A DNA stretch of 64,000 nucleotides from JAOBAU01 sp034667465 (GTDB taxonomy: Bacteria > Acidobacteriota > Thermoanaerobaculia > Gp7-AA8), in NCBI GenBank assembly GCA_034667465.1, contig JAXDJV010000025.1, forward strand, positions 186,001-250,000, given 5' to 3'. A program made the position numbers and the translations under genes. Below, piece by piece: positions 9,583-18,391 of this stretch; the stretch's first letter is position 1; every line of letters starts with the position of its first letter. The notes under the pieces are model-generated. The model was not told where the DNA came from, ran no database searches, and saw only the letters and a list, made by a program, of their open reading frames with translations.

Positions 9583-12500
9583 ATGCGCATTCGCGCCGCC
9601 GCACTTTTCTGCCTCATGATCTCTGTCTCTGCATTCGCTGCCGACATCCACCTTGCCACGCTGAAGAAGGGAGATGTCGCGAACGGTTTTCATGTCGCCG
9701 CCGTCTACCTCGACGCCGCCGACAAACCGATCGGCGCGCGTTTCATCCACGATCGCAGCGGCTTCACGCTCGACTATCTGCAGATCGAGTCGGTGCCCCA
9801 GGGCTACACGTGGGTGAACTCGATCCCGGTCAGCGATCAGGGCGAGCCGCATACGCAGGAGCATCTCCTCCTCGGCAAAGGGACGACCGGACGCGCGTTC
9901 GCCGGCCTCGACACGATGTGGCTCTCCGGCTCGAACGCCTTCACGCAGCAGTGGCGCACGAGCTACAACTTCAACACCAGCGCCGGCCCGAACGTCTTCT
10001 TCGATCTCTTCGCCGCCGAGCTCAACGCGCTCCTGCATCCCAACTACAGCGACGAAGAGATTCGCCGCGAAGTGCGCAACTGGGGCGTGACCGAGAAGCC
10101 CGATCACACTCTCGGCCTGGAAGAAAAAGGCTCCGTCTTCAACGAGATGGTCAGCTCCAGCACGAACCGCTATCGCGTCCTCGGCCGCGCTATGGATCAC
10201 CTCGTCTACGGCGCGCATCATCCGCTCGCCTACAACTCCGGCGGCGAGCCGTCCGGCATCCGGACGATGAAGGCGGAAGACATCCGCAACTTCCACGCGG
10301 CGAACTACTACCTCGCCAACATGGGAACGATCGTCGCGTTTCCGCAAAGCGTCGCGCTGAGCGAAGTGCTCTCGCGCACCGACGCCATCCTGAAGAAGGT
10401 CGAAGCGAAGCCGAAGCAGCGCGAGTCGACGACGTCGAAGCCGCTGCCGAAACCGGAGCCGGGTCCCGGCGCCAGCATCGTCATCGCCGAGTACCCGACG
10501 AAGAACGATCAGCAGCCGAGCCCCGTCGCCTTCTCGTGGCCGGCGACGAACAACCTCTCGGCGAACGATCTGCTGCTCGCCGACATCTTCATGAACACCT
10601 TCGCCGGCGACGCGACGACGAATCTCTACAAGATGTTCATCGACAGCAAGACGCGCGCGCTCGACCTCGGTGCGACCGCCGTCTCCGGAGACGTCAGCAC
10701 CGATCAGGGAAATCCGATCTCGATCACGTTCGTCGACGTCGCGGCGTCGAACCTGACGAACGAGAAGATCGGCGACATTCGCAAACGGACGATGGACGAG
10801 CTGGCGCGCATCGCCGCGCTGCCGGACGACTCCGCGGAATTGAAAGAGCTCAACGAACGCGTCCTGAGCCGTCTCACCGAACGGGAGCGCGATCTCGCGA
10901 AGCTGATCAACACGCCGCCGTCGTTCGGCGGACGCAACACCGGCTCGGTCTGGATGGACCAGTTCCTCTATCTCGAGAAGACGTCCGACTTCCGCAAGTC
11001 GATCACCCTCAAGCCGCAGATCGCGGCGATCCGCAAACAGCTCGCCGCCGGAAAGAACATCTGGCGCGACGCGCTCGCGCGCTGGCAGCTCGTCGGCGTC
11101 ACGCCGTACGCCGCCGCCGCGCATCCGAGCCCGTCGCTGCTGCAACGCGAAGAGGCGGAACGGACCGCGCGCGCGCAGGCCGAGACCGAGCGGCTGATGA
11201 AGCAGTACGCGCTCACCGATCCGCAGGCGGCCATTCGTCGTTATCGCGATGACTACGAAGCGGAGTCGGCGCGCATCGAAGAGGAAGCGAAGAAGGTCAC
11301 GCCGGCGACGTTCGTCTCGACGCCGCCGATGACGCTCGATGAATCGATCAAATACGCGGCGACGAAAACCGCGGCCGGCGTGCCGATCGTGACGTCGACG
11401 TTCGAGAACATGACCAGCGCCACGCTCGGCGTCGCGCTGTCGGTCGATCAGCTCGCGCCGTCGCAGCTGCGATATCTCTCGCTCATGCCGGCACTGCTGA
11501 CGCGCAGCGGCGTCATCGAGAACGGCAAGCCGGTTTCCTGGGAAGAGATGAGCGAGCGTCTCCGCAAAGAGATCCTCAGCCTCAACGCGAACTTCTCGAC
11601 GAACCTTCGCAGGCAGCGCGTCGAGCTCGTCGTGCGCGGCGCCGGCATCGGTGCCGATGAAGCGAAGCGCGCCATCGGCTGGATGACGCTCGTGCTCCAG
11701 CATCCCGACTGGCGTCCCGAAAACCTGCCACGCATTCGCGACGTCGTCGATCAGTCGCTGCAACAGCTGCGCAATACGATGTCGGGACAGGAAGAGCAGT
11801 GGGTGCAGAATCCGGCCAACGCGTATCGGATGCAGACGAATCCGTACTTCCTCAACGCCGATTCGTTCCTGACGCGCTCGCACAACGCGCTCCGTCTGCG
11901 CTGGCTGCTGAAGGAAGCGCCGGCCGCCGATCGCGAGGCGCTGACCGCGTTCTTCAACGACGTCGCCGCGCAGAAAAATACCGCGCGCGCGGAGCTGAAA
12001 ACGTGGCTCGCGAAACGCGACGTGACGTCGCTCTCGCCGACGGCGCAGGCGATCGCGAAGGATGCGTTGAAGGATCTCGATCTGACGCTGATCGAGATTC
12101 CCGACTCCAGCCTGCCGCGCGATTTCGAATATCTCGTGAACGCCATGCGCGACGATCTGCTGACGCCGCCCGCCGACGTACTCGCGTCAATGGACGCCGC
12201 GCGCAAACAGCTTCTGCATCGCAACGCGGCGCGAATGTTCTTCGTGACGTCGACCGCGAATCAGCAGGCGCTCGCCGGCGACGTCGATGCGCTCGCGGCC
12301 TCTCTAAGTGTGGAGGCGGCCGCTCCGGCCGCCTCAAAGAACGCGACGCGCCTGATCGACGCCCGGCTCATGGAGCGCGGCGCCGCGACCGACCAGCCGA
12401 TCTATGTCGGACTCAACGCACCGAACATGAAAGGCGGCGTCATCAGCACGTCGGTACCCGGCGTCCACATCTCCGAGTTCGCCGACAAAGACAAACAGCT

Positions 12501-13080
12501 CGACTACCTCGCCTCGCGCCTCTTCGGCGGCGGCGGCGCCCACGCGATGTTCCTCAAGACGCTCGCCGCCGGACTCGCCTACAGCAACGGTCCGAGCGCA
12601 TCGCCGACGACCGGCCGGATGGGTTACTACGCCGAGCGGACGCCGGAGATCCCGCAGACCGTGAAGTTCGTGATCGACGTCGTGAAGAACGGCCAGCGCG
12701 ATCCGAGCCTCGCCGACTACACGATCGCCCAGGCGTTCGGCGAGACGCGCGCGAACGGTACGTACGAAGCGCGCGCCGAAGCGATCGCGAACGATCTGAC
12801 CGACGGCTACACGCCCGAGCTCGTCCGCAAGTTCCGGACGTCGATCCTCGAGCTGCGCAAAGATCCGGAGCTCGGCAACAAACTCTTCGATCGCAAAGAC
12901 GCCGTCTACGGCCGCACGCTCCCCGGCTTCAACGTGAAGGGAAAAGATGTGGCCGGCGCGGTCTACTTCACGATCGGACCCGATCGCCAGCTCGACGCGT
13001 GGGAAGCGTATCTCCGCTCCGTGGAAGGCGCGGATACGCGGCTCTACCGGTTGTATCCGCGCGATTACTGGATGCCGTAG
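9583..13080 (+). CDS. M16C (PreP/Cym1-type) zinc metallopeptidase, secreted
   Basis: 1165 residues from the ATG at 9583, with GGAGG at 9572-9576. A signal peptide is visible (RIRAAALFCLMISVSAFAAD). The inverted zinc motif HxxEH is HTQEH in DQGEPHTQEHLLLGKG, and the downstream Glu ligand is in SVFNEMVSS. The length fits the single-chain, two-lobed presequence-peptidase class, which degrades unfolded peptides inside a closed chamber. A hairpin repeat (12308-12335) is embedded in frame near residue 915, adding a SVEAAAPAAS segment. The gene shares direction with the copper oxidase upstream and the helicase downstream. Confidence 0.92.
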   Translation: MRIRAAALFCLMISVSAFAADIHLATLKKGDVANGFHVAAVYLDAADKPIGARFIHDRSGFTLDYLQIESVPQGYTWVNSIPVSDQGEPHTQEHLLLGKGTTGRAFAGLDTMWLSGSNAFTQQWRTSYNFNTSAGPNVFFDLFAAELNALLHPNYSDEEIRREVRNWGVTEKPDHTLGLEEKGSVFNEMVSSSTNRYRVLGRAMDHLVYGAHHPLAYNSGGEPSGIRTMKAEDIRNFHAANYYLANMGTIVAFPQSVALSEVLSRTDAILKKVEAKPKQRESTTSKPLPKPEPGPGASIVIAEYPTKNDQQPSPVAFSWPATNNLSANDLLLADIFMNTFAGDATTNLYKMFIDSKTRALDLGATAVSGDVSTDQGNPISITFVDVAASNLTNEKIGDIRKRTMDELARIAALPDDSAELKELNERVLSRLTERERDLAKLINTPPSFGGRNTGSVWMDQFLYLEKTSDFRKSITLKPQIAAIRKQLAAGKNIWRDALARWQLVGVTPYAAAAHPSPSLLQREEAERTARAQAETERLMKQYALTDPQAAIRRYRDDYEAESARIEEEAKKVTPATFVSTPPMTLDESIKYAATKTAAGVPIVTSTFENMTSATLGVALSVDQLAPSQLRYLSLMPALLTRSGVIENGKPVSWEEMSERLRKEILSLNANFSTNLRRQRVELVVRGAGIGADEAKRAIGWMTLVLQHPDWRPENLPRIRDVVDQSLQQLRNTMSGQEEQWVQNPANAYRMQTNPYFLNADSFLTRSHNALRLRWLLKEAPAADREALTAFFNDVAAQKNTARAELKTWLAKRDVTSLSPTAQAIAKDALKDLDLTLIEIPDSSLPRDFEYLVNAMRDDLLTPPADVLASMDAARKQLLHRNAARMFFVTSTANQQALAGDVDALAASLSVEAAAPAASKNATRLIDARLMERGAATDQPIYVGLNAPNMKGGVISTSVPGVHISEFADKDKQLDYLASRLFGGGGAHAMFLKTLAAGLAYSNGPSASPTTGRMGYYAERTPEIPQTVKFVIDVVKNGQRDPSLADYTIAQAFGETRANGTYEARAEAIANDLTDGYTPELVRKFRTSILELRKDPELGNKLFDRKDAVYGRTLPGFNVKGKDVAGAVYFTIGPDRQLDAWEAYLRSVEGADTRLYRLYPRDYWMP
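12308..12335. repeat. In-frame hairpin repeat, family C
   Basis: The sequence reads GTGTGGAGGCGGCCGCTCC then GGCCGCCTC, a near-perfect palindrome inside the M16 peptidase gene. A related module is found inside lhr (16208-16261) and next to ubiA (28441-28491). It keeps the reading frame and encodes an Ala-rich loop. Confidence 0.8.
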
Positions 13081-13083
13081 AAA

Positions 13084-13179
13084 GTGCTGAGGACTGAGGA
13101 CTGAGGACTGAGTAGAGGCAAGAAGCTGCCCGACGCGGAACGACTCAGTCCTCAGTCCTCAGTCCTCAGTCCTCAGCAC
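13084..13179. repeat. Inverted array of the heptamer GGACTGA
   Basis: The left arm (13084-13112) is GTGCTGA followed by tandem GGACTGA units. The right arm (13144-13179) is tandem CTCAGTC units ending in CAGCAC. The arms are complementary over about 29 bp, with a 31-bp spacer. The array fills the gap between the M16 peptidase stop (13080) and the lhr GTG start (13192), so a long hairpin could form in the lhr leader. Confidence 0.9.
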
Positions 13180-13191
13180 TAGAATCTAACC

Positions 13192-16100
13192 GTGTTCCAC
13201 GCCATAACCCGCCGCTGGTTCGAGGAAGCGTTAGGACAACCGACCGCCGCCCAGGAACAGGGTTGGGCGGCAATCGCCGAACGTCGCCACACGCTCATCG
13301 CCGCGCCGACCGGCTCCGGCAAAACGCTCGCGGCATTTCTCACCGCTCTCGACGATCTGCTGCAGGAAGGTCTCGCCTCTCCTCTTCCCGACGAAGTGCG
13401 CGTCGTTTACGTCTCGCCGCTGAAAGCACTCAGCGCCGACATCCACAAGAACCTCGCCGAACCGCGCATCGGTCTTCGCCGCGTCGCGGACGAGATGGGA
13501 ATCGTCGCACCGCGGATCACCGCTGCAGTTCGCACGGGCGACACGACATCATCCGAGCGCGCCGCGATGCTGCGCACGCCGCCGCACATCCTCGTCACCA
13601 CGCCCGAATCGCTCTATCTGCTGCTCACCGCCGAACGCAGCCGCGAGATGCTGCGCAGCGTTCGCACCGTCATCGTCGATGAGATTCACGCCGTCATCGG
13701 CACGCGACGCGGTGCACATCTTTCGCTGACTCTCGAACGTCTCGCCGAGGTCGCCGAGCAGCCGCTGCTGCGCCTCGGGTTGTCGGCGACGCAGAAACCG
13801 ATCGAAGAGGTCGCGCGCTATCTCACCGGCGGCGCCGCCGATTGCGCGATCGTCAACGAAGGACATCGCCGCGCGATGGACCTCACGCTCGAGACGCCGC
13901 TCTCGCAACTCGAGACCGTGATGTCGCACGAAGTGTGGGAGGACTATTACAACCGCCTCACGGAGCTGATCGAACAGCACCGCACCACGCTCGTCTTCGT
14001 GAACACGCGCCGCATGGCCGAGCGCGTGGCCCGTCATCTCTCCGATCGCCTCGGCGACGAAGCGGTCACCGCGCATCACGGCAGCCTGTCGAAAGAGAAT
14101 CGCCTCAACGCCGAATCGCGCCTGAAGAACGGTCAGCTGAAAGCGCTCGTCGCTACGGCATCGCTGGAGCTCGGCATCGACATCGGCCACGTCGATCTCG
14201 TCTGTCAGCTCGGCTCGCCGCATCGCATCGCCACGCTGCTGCAACGCGTCGGCCGTTCCGGCCACACCGTTTCCGGTCTGCCGAAAGGACGCATCTTTCC
14301 GGTCTCGCGCGATGACCTCGTCGAATGCGCGGCTCTCCTTCGCGCCGTTCGCCGCGGCGAGCTCGATCGGATCGTCACGCACGATGCGCCGCTCGACGTC
14401 CTGGCGCAGCAACTCGTCGCCGAATCGGCCTGCTGCGACTACGACGAAGAGACGCTTTTCACGCTCGTCCGCCGCGCGTGGCCGTACCGCAATCTCGCAC
14501 GCGCCGATTTCGACAAGGTGTTGACCATGGTCTCCGACGGCTTCGCGACGAAACGCGGCCGTCGCGCGGCGCTCGTCCATCGCGATGAAGTGAACGGACA
14601 TGTGAAAGGCCGTCGCGGTGCGCGCATGCTGGCCATCACGTCCGGCGGTGCGATTCCGGAGATCGCCGACTACCGCGTCATTCTCGAAGGCGAAGAGACG
14701 TTCATCGGCACGCTCAACGAAGACTTCGCGATCGAGAGCAACGCCGGCGACATCTTCCAGCTCGGCAACGCCTCGTGGCAGATCACGCAGGTCGGCAGCG
14801 GAGTAGTGCGCGTCGCCGACGCACACGGCGCACCGCCGACAATCCCGTTCTGGCTCGGCGAAGCACCGGCGAGAAGCGATGAGTTGTCGCTCGCGGTGAG
14901 TCAGCTCCGCGCTGATTTCGAGCTGGTCGCAGAACCCGATCCGGTCGCCTGGCTCATCGCCGAAACCGGCATCCCCGAAAACGCGGCGCAGGAGATCGTC
15001 AACTACCTGACCGAATCGCGCCTTGCCCTCGGCGTCCTGCCAACGCAGGAAACGCTCGTCCTCGAACGCTTCTTCGACGAATCGGGCGGCATGCAACTCG
15101 TGCTGCACGCGCCGTTCGGCAGCCGCGTCAACAAAGCGTGGGGGCTGGCGCTACGCAAACGTTTCTGTCGCCAGTTCAACTTCGAGCTGCAGGCGGCGGC
15201 GACCGAAGACGCGCTGCTCCTCTCACTCGGGCCGCAGCATTCGTTTCCGCTCGCCGACGTCTTCCGCTATCTGCATCCGGCCACGAGCCGCGACGTCCTC
15301 GTGCAGGCGTTCCTCGACGCGCCGGTCTTCCAGACGCGCTGGCGCTGGGACACGACGATCTCACTCGCGGTCCCGCGCAATCGCGGCGGCCGCAAAATCC
15401 CGCCGCAGCTGCAGCGAACGATGGCCGACGATCTGATGGCAGCCGTCTTTCCCGACGCGGCCGCCTGCTTCGAGAACATTGCAGGCGATCGTCAACTACC
15501 GGACCATCCGCTCGTCAATCAGGCGGTGCGCGACTGTCTCGAAGAAGCGATGGATTTCGAATCGCTCGCGGCGATCCTGACGCGCATTCACGCCGGCGAG
15601 ATCCGCTGCATCGCGCGCGATACGACCGAGCCGTCACCGCTCGCGCACGACATCCTCAATGCGAAACCGTACGCGTTTCTCGACGACGCGCCGCTCGAAG
15701 AACGCCGCACGCAGGCCGTCTGGACGCGCCGCACCGGCGACACCGCTTCGAATGATGGACTCGGCGCGCTCGACGTCGCCGCGATCGAAAGAGTTCGCGA
15801 CGAAGAGCGTCCCGATCCGCGCGACGCCGACGAGCTGCACGACGCACTGCTGACGTTCGGCTTTCTGACGGATGAGGAGGTGGAGACGCCGGCGCTGCTG
15901 CAGCCGCTGATCGCGGCGAAACGCGTCGCGCGCGTTCGCACGCTCTGGATCGCCGCCGAACGAATCCCCGAAATCGTCGCCGTCCATCCCGACGTCATCC
16001 CGCCAATTGCGCCGCCGCCGTCACGTGCAACGCGCGTCTGGACGCGCGAGGAAGCAATCGTCGAACTGCTGCGCGGACGTCTCTCGTTCATCGGACCAAC

Positions 16101-17412
16101 GACCGCACAAGCGCTCGCCTCATCGATCGCCATCACGGAACGCGACGCGGAGTCAGCGCTCATCACGCTCGAAACCGAAGGCGCCGTGTTGCGCGGGCGG
16201 TTTGAAGGTGTGGCGGCGGGCGCTTCGCCCGCCGAGGCGGCCGGAGCGGCCGCCTCCACACAGAACCAGAACCTGCTCGAGTGGTGCGATCGCCGTCTCC
16301 TCGCGCGCATCCATCGCTACACGCTCAATCGCCTGCGCGCGGAAATCGAGCCGGTCGGTTCCGCCGACTTCATGCGCTTCCTCTTTGCGTGGCAGCACGT
16401 CTCGCCGTCCGCGCGTTTGTCCGGCACCGACGGCCTGCAATCGATCGTCGCGAAGCTCGACGGATTCGAGCTCGCTGCGAATGCGTGGGAACGTTCCGTG
16501 CTGCCATTGCGCATGGATCGCTACGACGCGTCGATGCTCGACGCGCTCTGTCTCGCGGGCGAAGTCGGCTGGGCGCGGCTCTCGCCGGCGACGACGAGCG
16601 GCTCGCCGGTCGGCGCGACACCGGTCGCGCTCTTCCTCCGCGATCACGCGCCGTCGTGGCGCGCGATGCGCGAATCGGCCGATCTCGAAACGACACTCTC
16701 CGATACGGCAAAGCGCATCGTCGAGACGCTCCGCTCGCGCGGCGCTTCCTTCCCTCGCGATCTCGGCATCGCAGACGAAGAGTTGCAGCGCGCACTCGGC
16801 GAGCTCGTATCGGCCGGACTCATCGCCTCCGACGGCTTCGCCGGACTCCGCGGTCTCGTCGACAAGCGCGCGCGAACGAATCTCTCCGGACGCTGGTCAC
16901 TGCTGACCGACGAATCGACGACCGCGCGCGACGCAGCCGTCGAAGCGCAGGCGCGCGTGCTGCTGCAACGCTACGGCGTCGTCTTCCGCCGCCTGCTCAC
17001 GCGCGAGCCGAACGCCGCGCCGTGGCGCGAGCTGGCGCGCATCTATCGCCGGCTCGAAGCGCGCGGCGAGATTCGCGGCGGCCGATTCGTCGCCGGCATG
17101 TCGGGCGAACAGTTCGCGCTGCCCGACGCCGTCGAGAAACTGCGCGAGATTCGCCGCACCGCGCCCGACGGACAACTCATCGTCATCAGTGCCGCCGATC
17201 CGCTGAACCTCATCGGCATCCTGACGACCGCGGAACGAATCCGCGCGATTCCTTCGACACGCATCGCGTTCCGCGACGGCATCGCTGTCTCGGTCATGGA
17301 AGGCGATTGCCTGCGACCGATCGCGGAGCTCGACGACAACAGCGCACTGCAGGTTGCGGCGGCACTCGCAGGACGCCGAGTTTCAGTCGCGAGCGGATTC
17401 GTCGGCCGCTAA
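13192..17412 (+). CDS. lhr: Lhr-type large DEAD/DEAH superfamily 2 helicase
   Basis: 1406 residues with a GTG start. SF2 helicase motifs are clear: Walker A APTGSGKT (38-45), DEIH (163-166), the SAT box in LGLSATQ, and motif VI in LLQRVGRSGH. A Lhr-core winged helix follows, then a long C-terminal region as in full-length bacterial Lhr proteins (about 1400-1500 residues), rather than the short Lhr-core form. The family unwinds DNA or RNA-DNA hybrids and is linked to repair. An in-frame hairpin repeat at 16208-16261 adds an Ala/Gly-rich stretch (about residues 1006-1023). Its stop overlaps the stop of the convergent 66-residue gene by a few bases. Confidence 0.95.
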   Translation: MFHAITRRWFEEALGQPTAAQEQGWAAIAERRHTLIAAPTGSGKTLAAFLTALDDLLQEGLASPLPDEVRVVYVSPLKALSADIHKNLAEPRIGLRRVADEMGIVAPRITAAVRTGDTTSSERAAMLRTPPHILVTTPESLYLLLTAERSREMLRSVRTVIVDEIHAVIGTRRGAHLSLTLERLAEVAEQPLLRLGLSATQKPIEEVARYLTGGAADCAIVNEGHRRAMDLTLETPLSQLETVMSHEVWEDYYNRLTELIEQHRTTLVFVNTRRMAERVARHLSDRLGDEAVTAHHGSLSKENRLNAESRLKNGQLKALVATASLELGIDIGHVDLVCQLGSPHRIATLLQRVGRSGHTVSGLPKGRIFPVSRDDLVECAALLRAVRRGELDRIVTHDAPLDVLAQQLVAESACCDYDEETLFTLVRRAWPYRNLARADFDKVLTMVSDGFATKRGRRAALVHRDEVNGHVKGRRGARMLAITSGGAIPEIADYRVILEGEETFIGTLNEDFAIESNAGDIFQLGNASWQITQVGSGVVRVADAHGAPPTIPFWLGEAPARSDELSLAVSQLRADFELVAEPDPVAWLIAETGIPENAAQEIVNYLTESRLALGVLPTQETLVLERFFDESGGMQLVLHAPFGSRVNKAWGLALRKRFCRQFNFELQAAATEDALLLSLGPQHSFPLADVFRYLHPATSRDVLVQAFLDAPVFQTRWRWDTTISLAVPRNRGGRKIPPQLQRTMADDLMAAVFPDAAACFENIAGDRQLPDHPLVNQAVRDCLEEAMDFESLAAILTRIHAGEIRCIARDTTEPSPLAHDILNAKPYAFLDDAPLEERRTQAVWTRRTGDTASNDGLGALDVAAIERVRDEERPDPRDADELHDALLTFGFLTDEEVETPALLQPLIAAKRVARVRTLWIAAERIPEIVAVHPDVIPPIAPPPSRATRVWTREEAIVELLRGRLSFIGPTTAQALASSIAITERDAESALITLETEGAVLRGRFEGVAAGASPAEAAGAAASTQNQNLLEWCDRRLLARIHRYTLNRLRAEIEPVGSADFMRFLFAWQHVSPSARLSGTDGLQSIVAKLDGFELAANAWERSVLPLRMDRYDASMLDALCLAGEVGWARLSPATTSGSPVGATPVALFLRDHAPSWRAMRESADLETTLSDTAKRIVETLRSRGASFPRDLGIADEELQRALGELVSAGLIASDGFAGLRGLVDKRARTNLSGRWSLLTDESTTARDAAVEAQARVLLQRYGVVFRRLLTREPNAAPWRELARIYRRLEARGEIRGGRFVAGMSGEQFALPDAVEKLREIRRTAPDGQLIVISAADPLNLIGILTTAERIRAIPSTRIAFRDGIAVSVMEGDCLRPIAELDDNSALQVAAALAGRRVSVASGFVGR
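16208..16261. repeat. In-frame modular hairpin repeat, family C, with GTGTGG/CCACAC ends
   Basis: The element begins GTGTGG and ends CCACAC, an inverted repeat. It contains two back-to-back hairpins: GGCGGGCGCTTCGCCCGCC at 16215-16233, and a GAGGCGGCC/GGCCGCCTC palindrome at 16234-16256. It lies inside lhr without breaking the frame and encodes an Ala-rich linker. Confidence 0.85.
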
Positions 17413-17609
17413 CGCTTCGCGGCGCGTTTCCGCGCGAAGCTTTCCGCCGCGAGCAGCAATCCTTCGCGATCGATCTTCTCCAGCGCGCGCGCCGTCTCGT
17501 CATCGAGTCCGGCCGCGCGCGCTTCGTCGTACGGCTGCGCGAGGAACCGCGCGCGCAACGCATCGTCGGTGTACAGCCGCGCTAGGAATTGCTGCAGACC
17601 GGCTGACAT
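17409..17609 (-). CDS. Small helical protein, possible MNIO partner
   Basis: 66 residues with ATG at 17609, overlapping the 3' end of the MNIO gene by 28 bp, so translation is probably coupled. It is predicted largely helical: FLARLYTDDALRARFL, an AGLDDETARALEKIDREG segment, and a basic tail ending ARKRAAKR. It has no Cys and no signal peptide. I recall similar short proteins near DUF692 genes, but cannot name a family with certainty. MNIO enzymes usually need a small or helical partner that binds the substrate leader, and this gene is a candidate by position. Its stop overlaps the convergent lhr stop. Confidence 0.75.
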   Translation of the reverse strand: MSAGLQQFLARLYTDDALRARFLAQPYDEARAAGLDDETARALEKIDREGLLLAAESFARKRAAKR

Positions 17610-18391
17610 GCAGCGCGCGCCCTCCGCACTTCGTCGAGCAGCTCGCCGAACGGCGGATACGCGCCGTCGCGCTCGATGATGACGATCGACTCCTCATCCG
17701 CGACGACGCCGAGCAATTCGTAGAGCGGTTCGGGAACGGCGTGCAGATGATCGTCGAGGATGCGACCGCCGGGCAGCACGCGGCCGCCGGCCATGTGAAT
17801 CATTCCGATCCGCTCGCGGGGAATCGCGGCGACGCATCTCTCCGCGTCGAAGCCGAAGTTGCGCGCGTTCGCGTAGAGGTTGTGCAGATCGAGCAGCAGA
17901 TTCGCGCCGGTCGCGCGCAGCACGGCGTTGAGCCACTCCGCTTCGTCGTAGCTGCTGCACGGCGGATCGATGAGCGTCGCCACGTTCTCGACGAGCGGCA
18001 GCGAGCCGATCACGCGTCGCACCTCGTCGAGATTGTGCGCGAGCGCATCGAGCGTTTCGTCGTTGCGCGGCGGTGCGGCGAGATGTCCGATTTCCACGTC
18101 GCCCGCGCGAACGAACGCGAGATGTTCGGACCAGATCGGCCGACCCAACGCATCGAGCAGTCGTGCGAATGCATCGAGGCGCCGCCGATCGACACCTTCC
18201 GTCGACGCCAAGCCGAGCGATGTGCCGTGAATGACGATCGGCACCTGCATCGAGAGAAATCGCAGCGCGCGCAACTCCGACGCATTCGCGTCGAGGAACT
18301 CCTCCGCAAGCACTTCGACGACGTCGATCTCATCGAGATGCGCGAGGATCGATGCGCCGAGCTCTGTCCGCCAGCCGAGGCCTGCTCTCAT
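17582..18391 (-). CDS. DUF692 / multinuclear non-heme iron oxidative enzyme (MNIO)
   Basis: 269 residues from the ATG at 18391. That ATG overlaps the stop of the upstream gene as ATGA, so the longer in-frame reading to 18517 is rejected. It is a TIM-barrel-type protein with the conserved ligand pattern of the family: His55 (VIHGTSLGL), Glu89-His90 (WSEHLAF), Glu135-Asn136 (LVENV), Asp169 with His170/Asn171 (LLLDLHNLYANA), His199 (IHMAGG), His215 (DDHLHAVP) and Glu240 (IIERDG). Known members (MbnB, TglH, bufferin-modifying enzymes) use two or three irons and O2 to modify Cys residues in ribosomal peptides. The upstream gene encodes a Cys-rich tail, the obvious candidate substrate. Confidence 0.9.
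   Translation of the reverse strand: MRAGLGWRTELGASILAHLDEIDVVEVLAEEFLDANASELRALRFLSMQVPIVIHGTSLGLASTEGVDRRRLDAFARLLDALGRPIWSEHLAFVRAGDVEIGHLAAPPRNDETLDALAHNLDEVRRVIGSLPLVENVATLIDPPCSSYDEAEWLNAVLRATGANLLLDLHNLYANARNFGFDAERCVAAIPRERIGMIHMAGGRVLPGGRILDDHLHAVPEPLYELLGVVADEESIVIIERDGAYPPFGELLDEVRRARAACQPVCSNS

Noticed and set aside
9502..11883. 793-residue open frame on the minus strand over the M16 peptidase gene
   Set aside because: Antisense shadow of the peptidase gene, highly Arg-rich and without domains.
16208..16261. Transcription terminator inside lhr
   Set aside because: The hairpin lacks a T-run and is in frame in a continuous coding region, so it is listed as a repeat.
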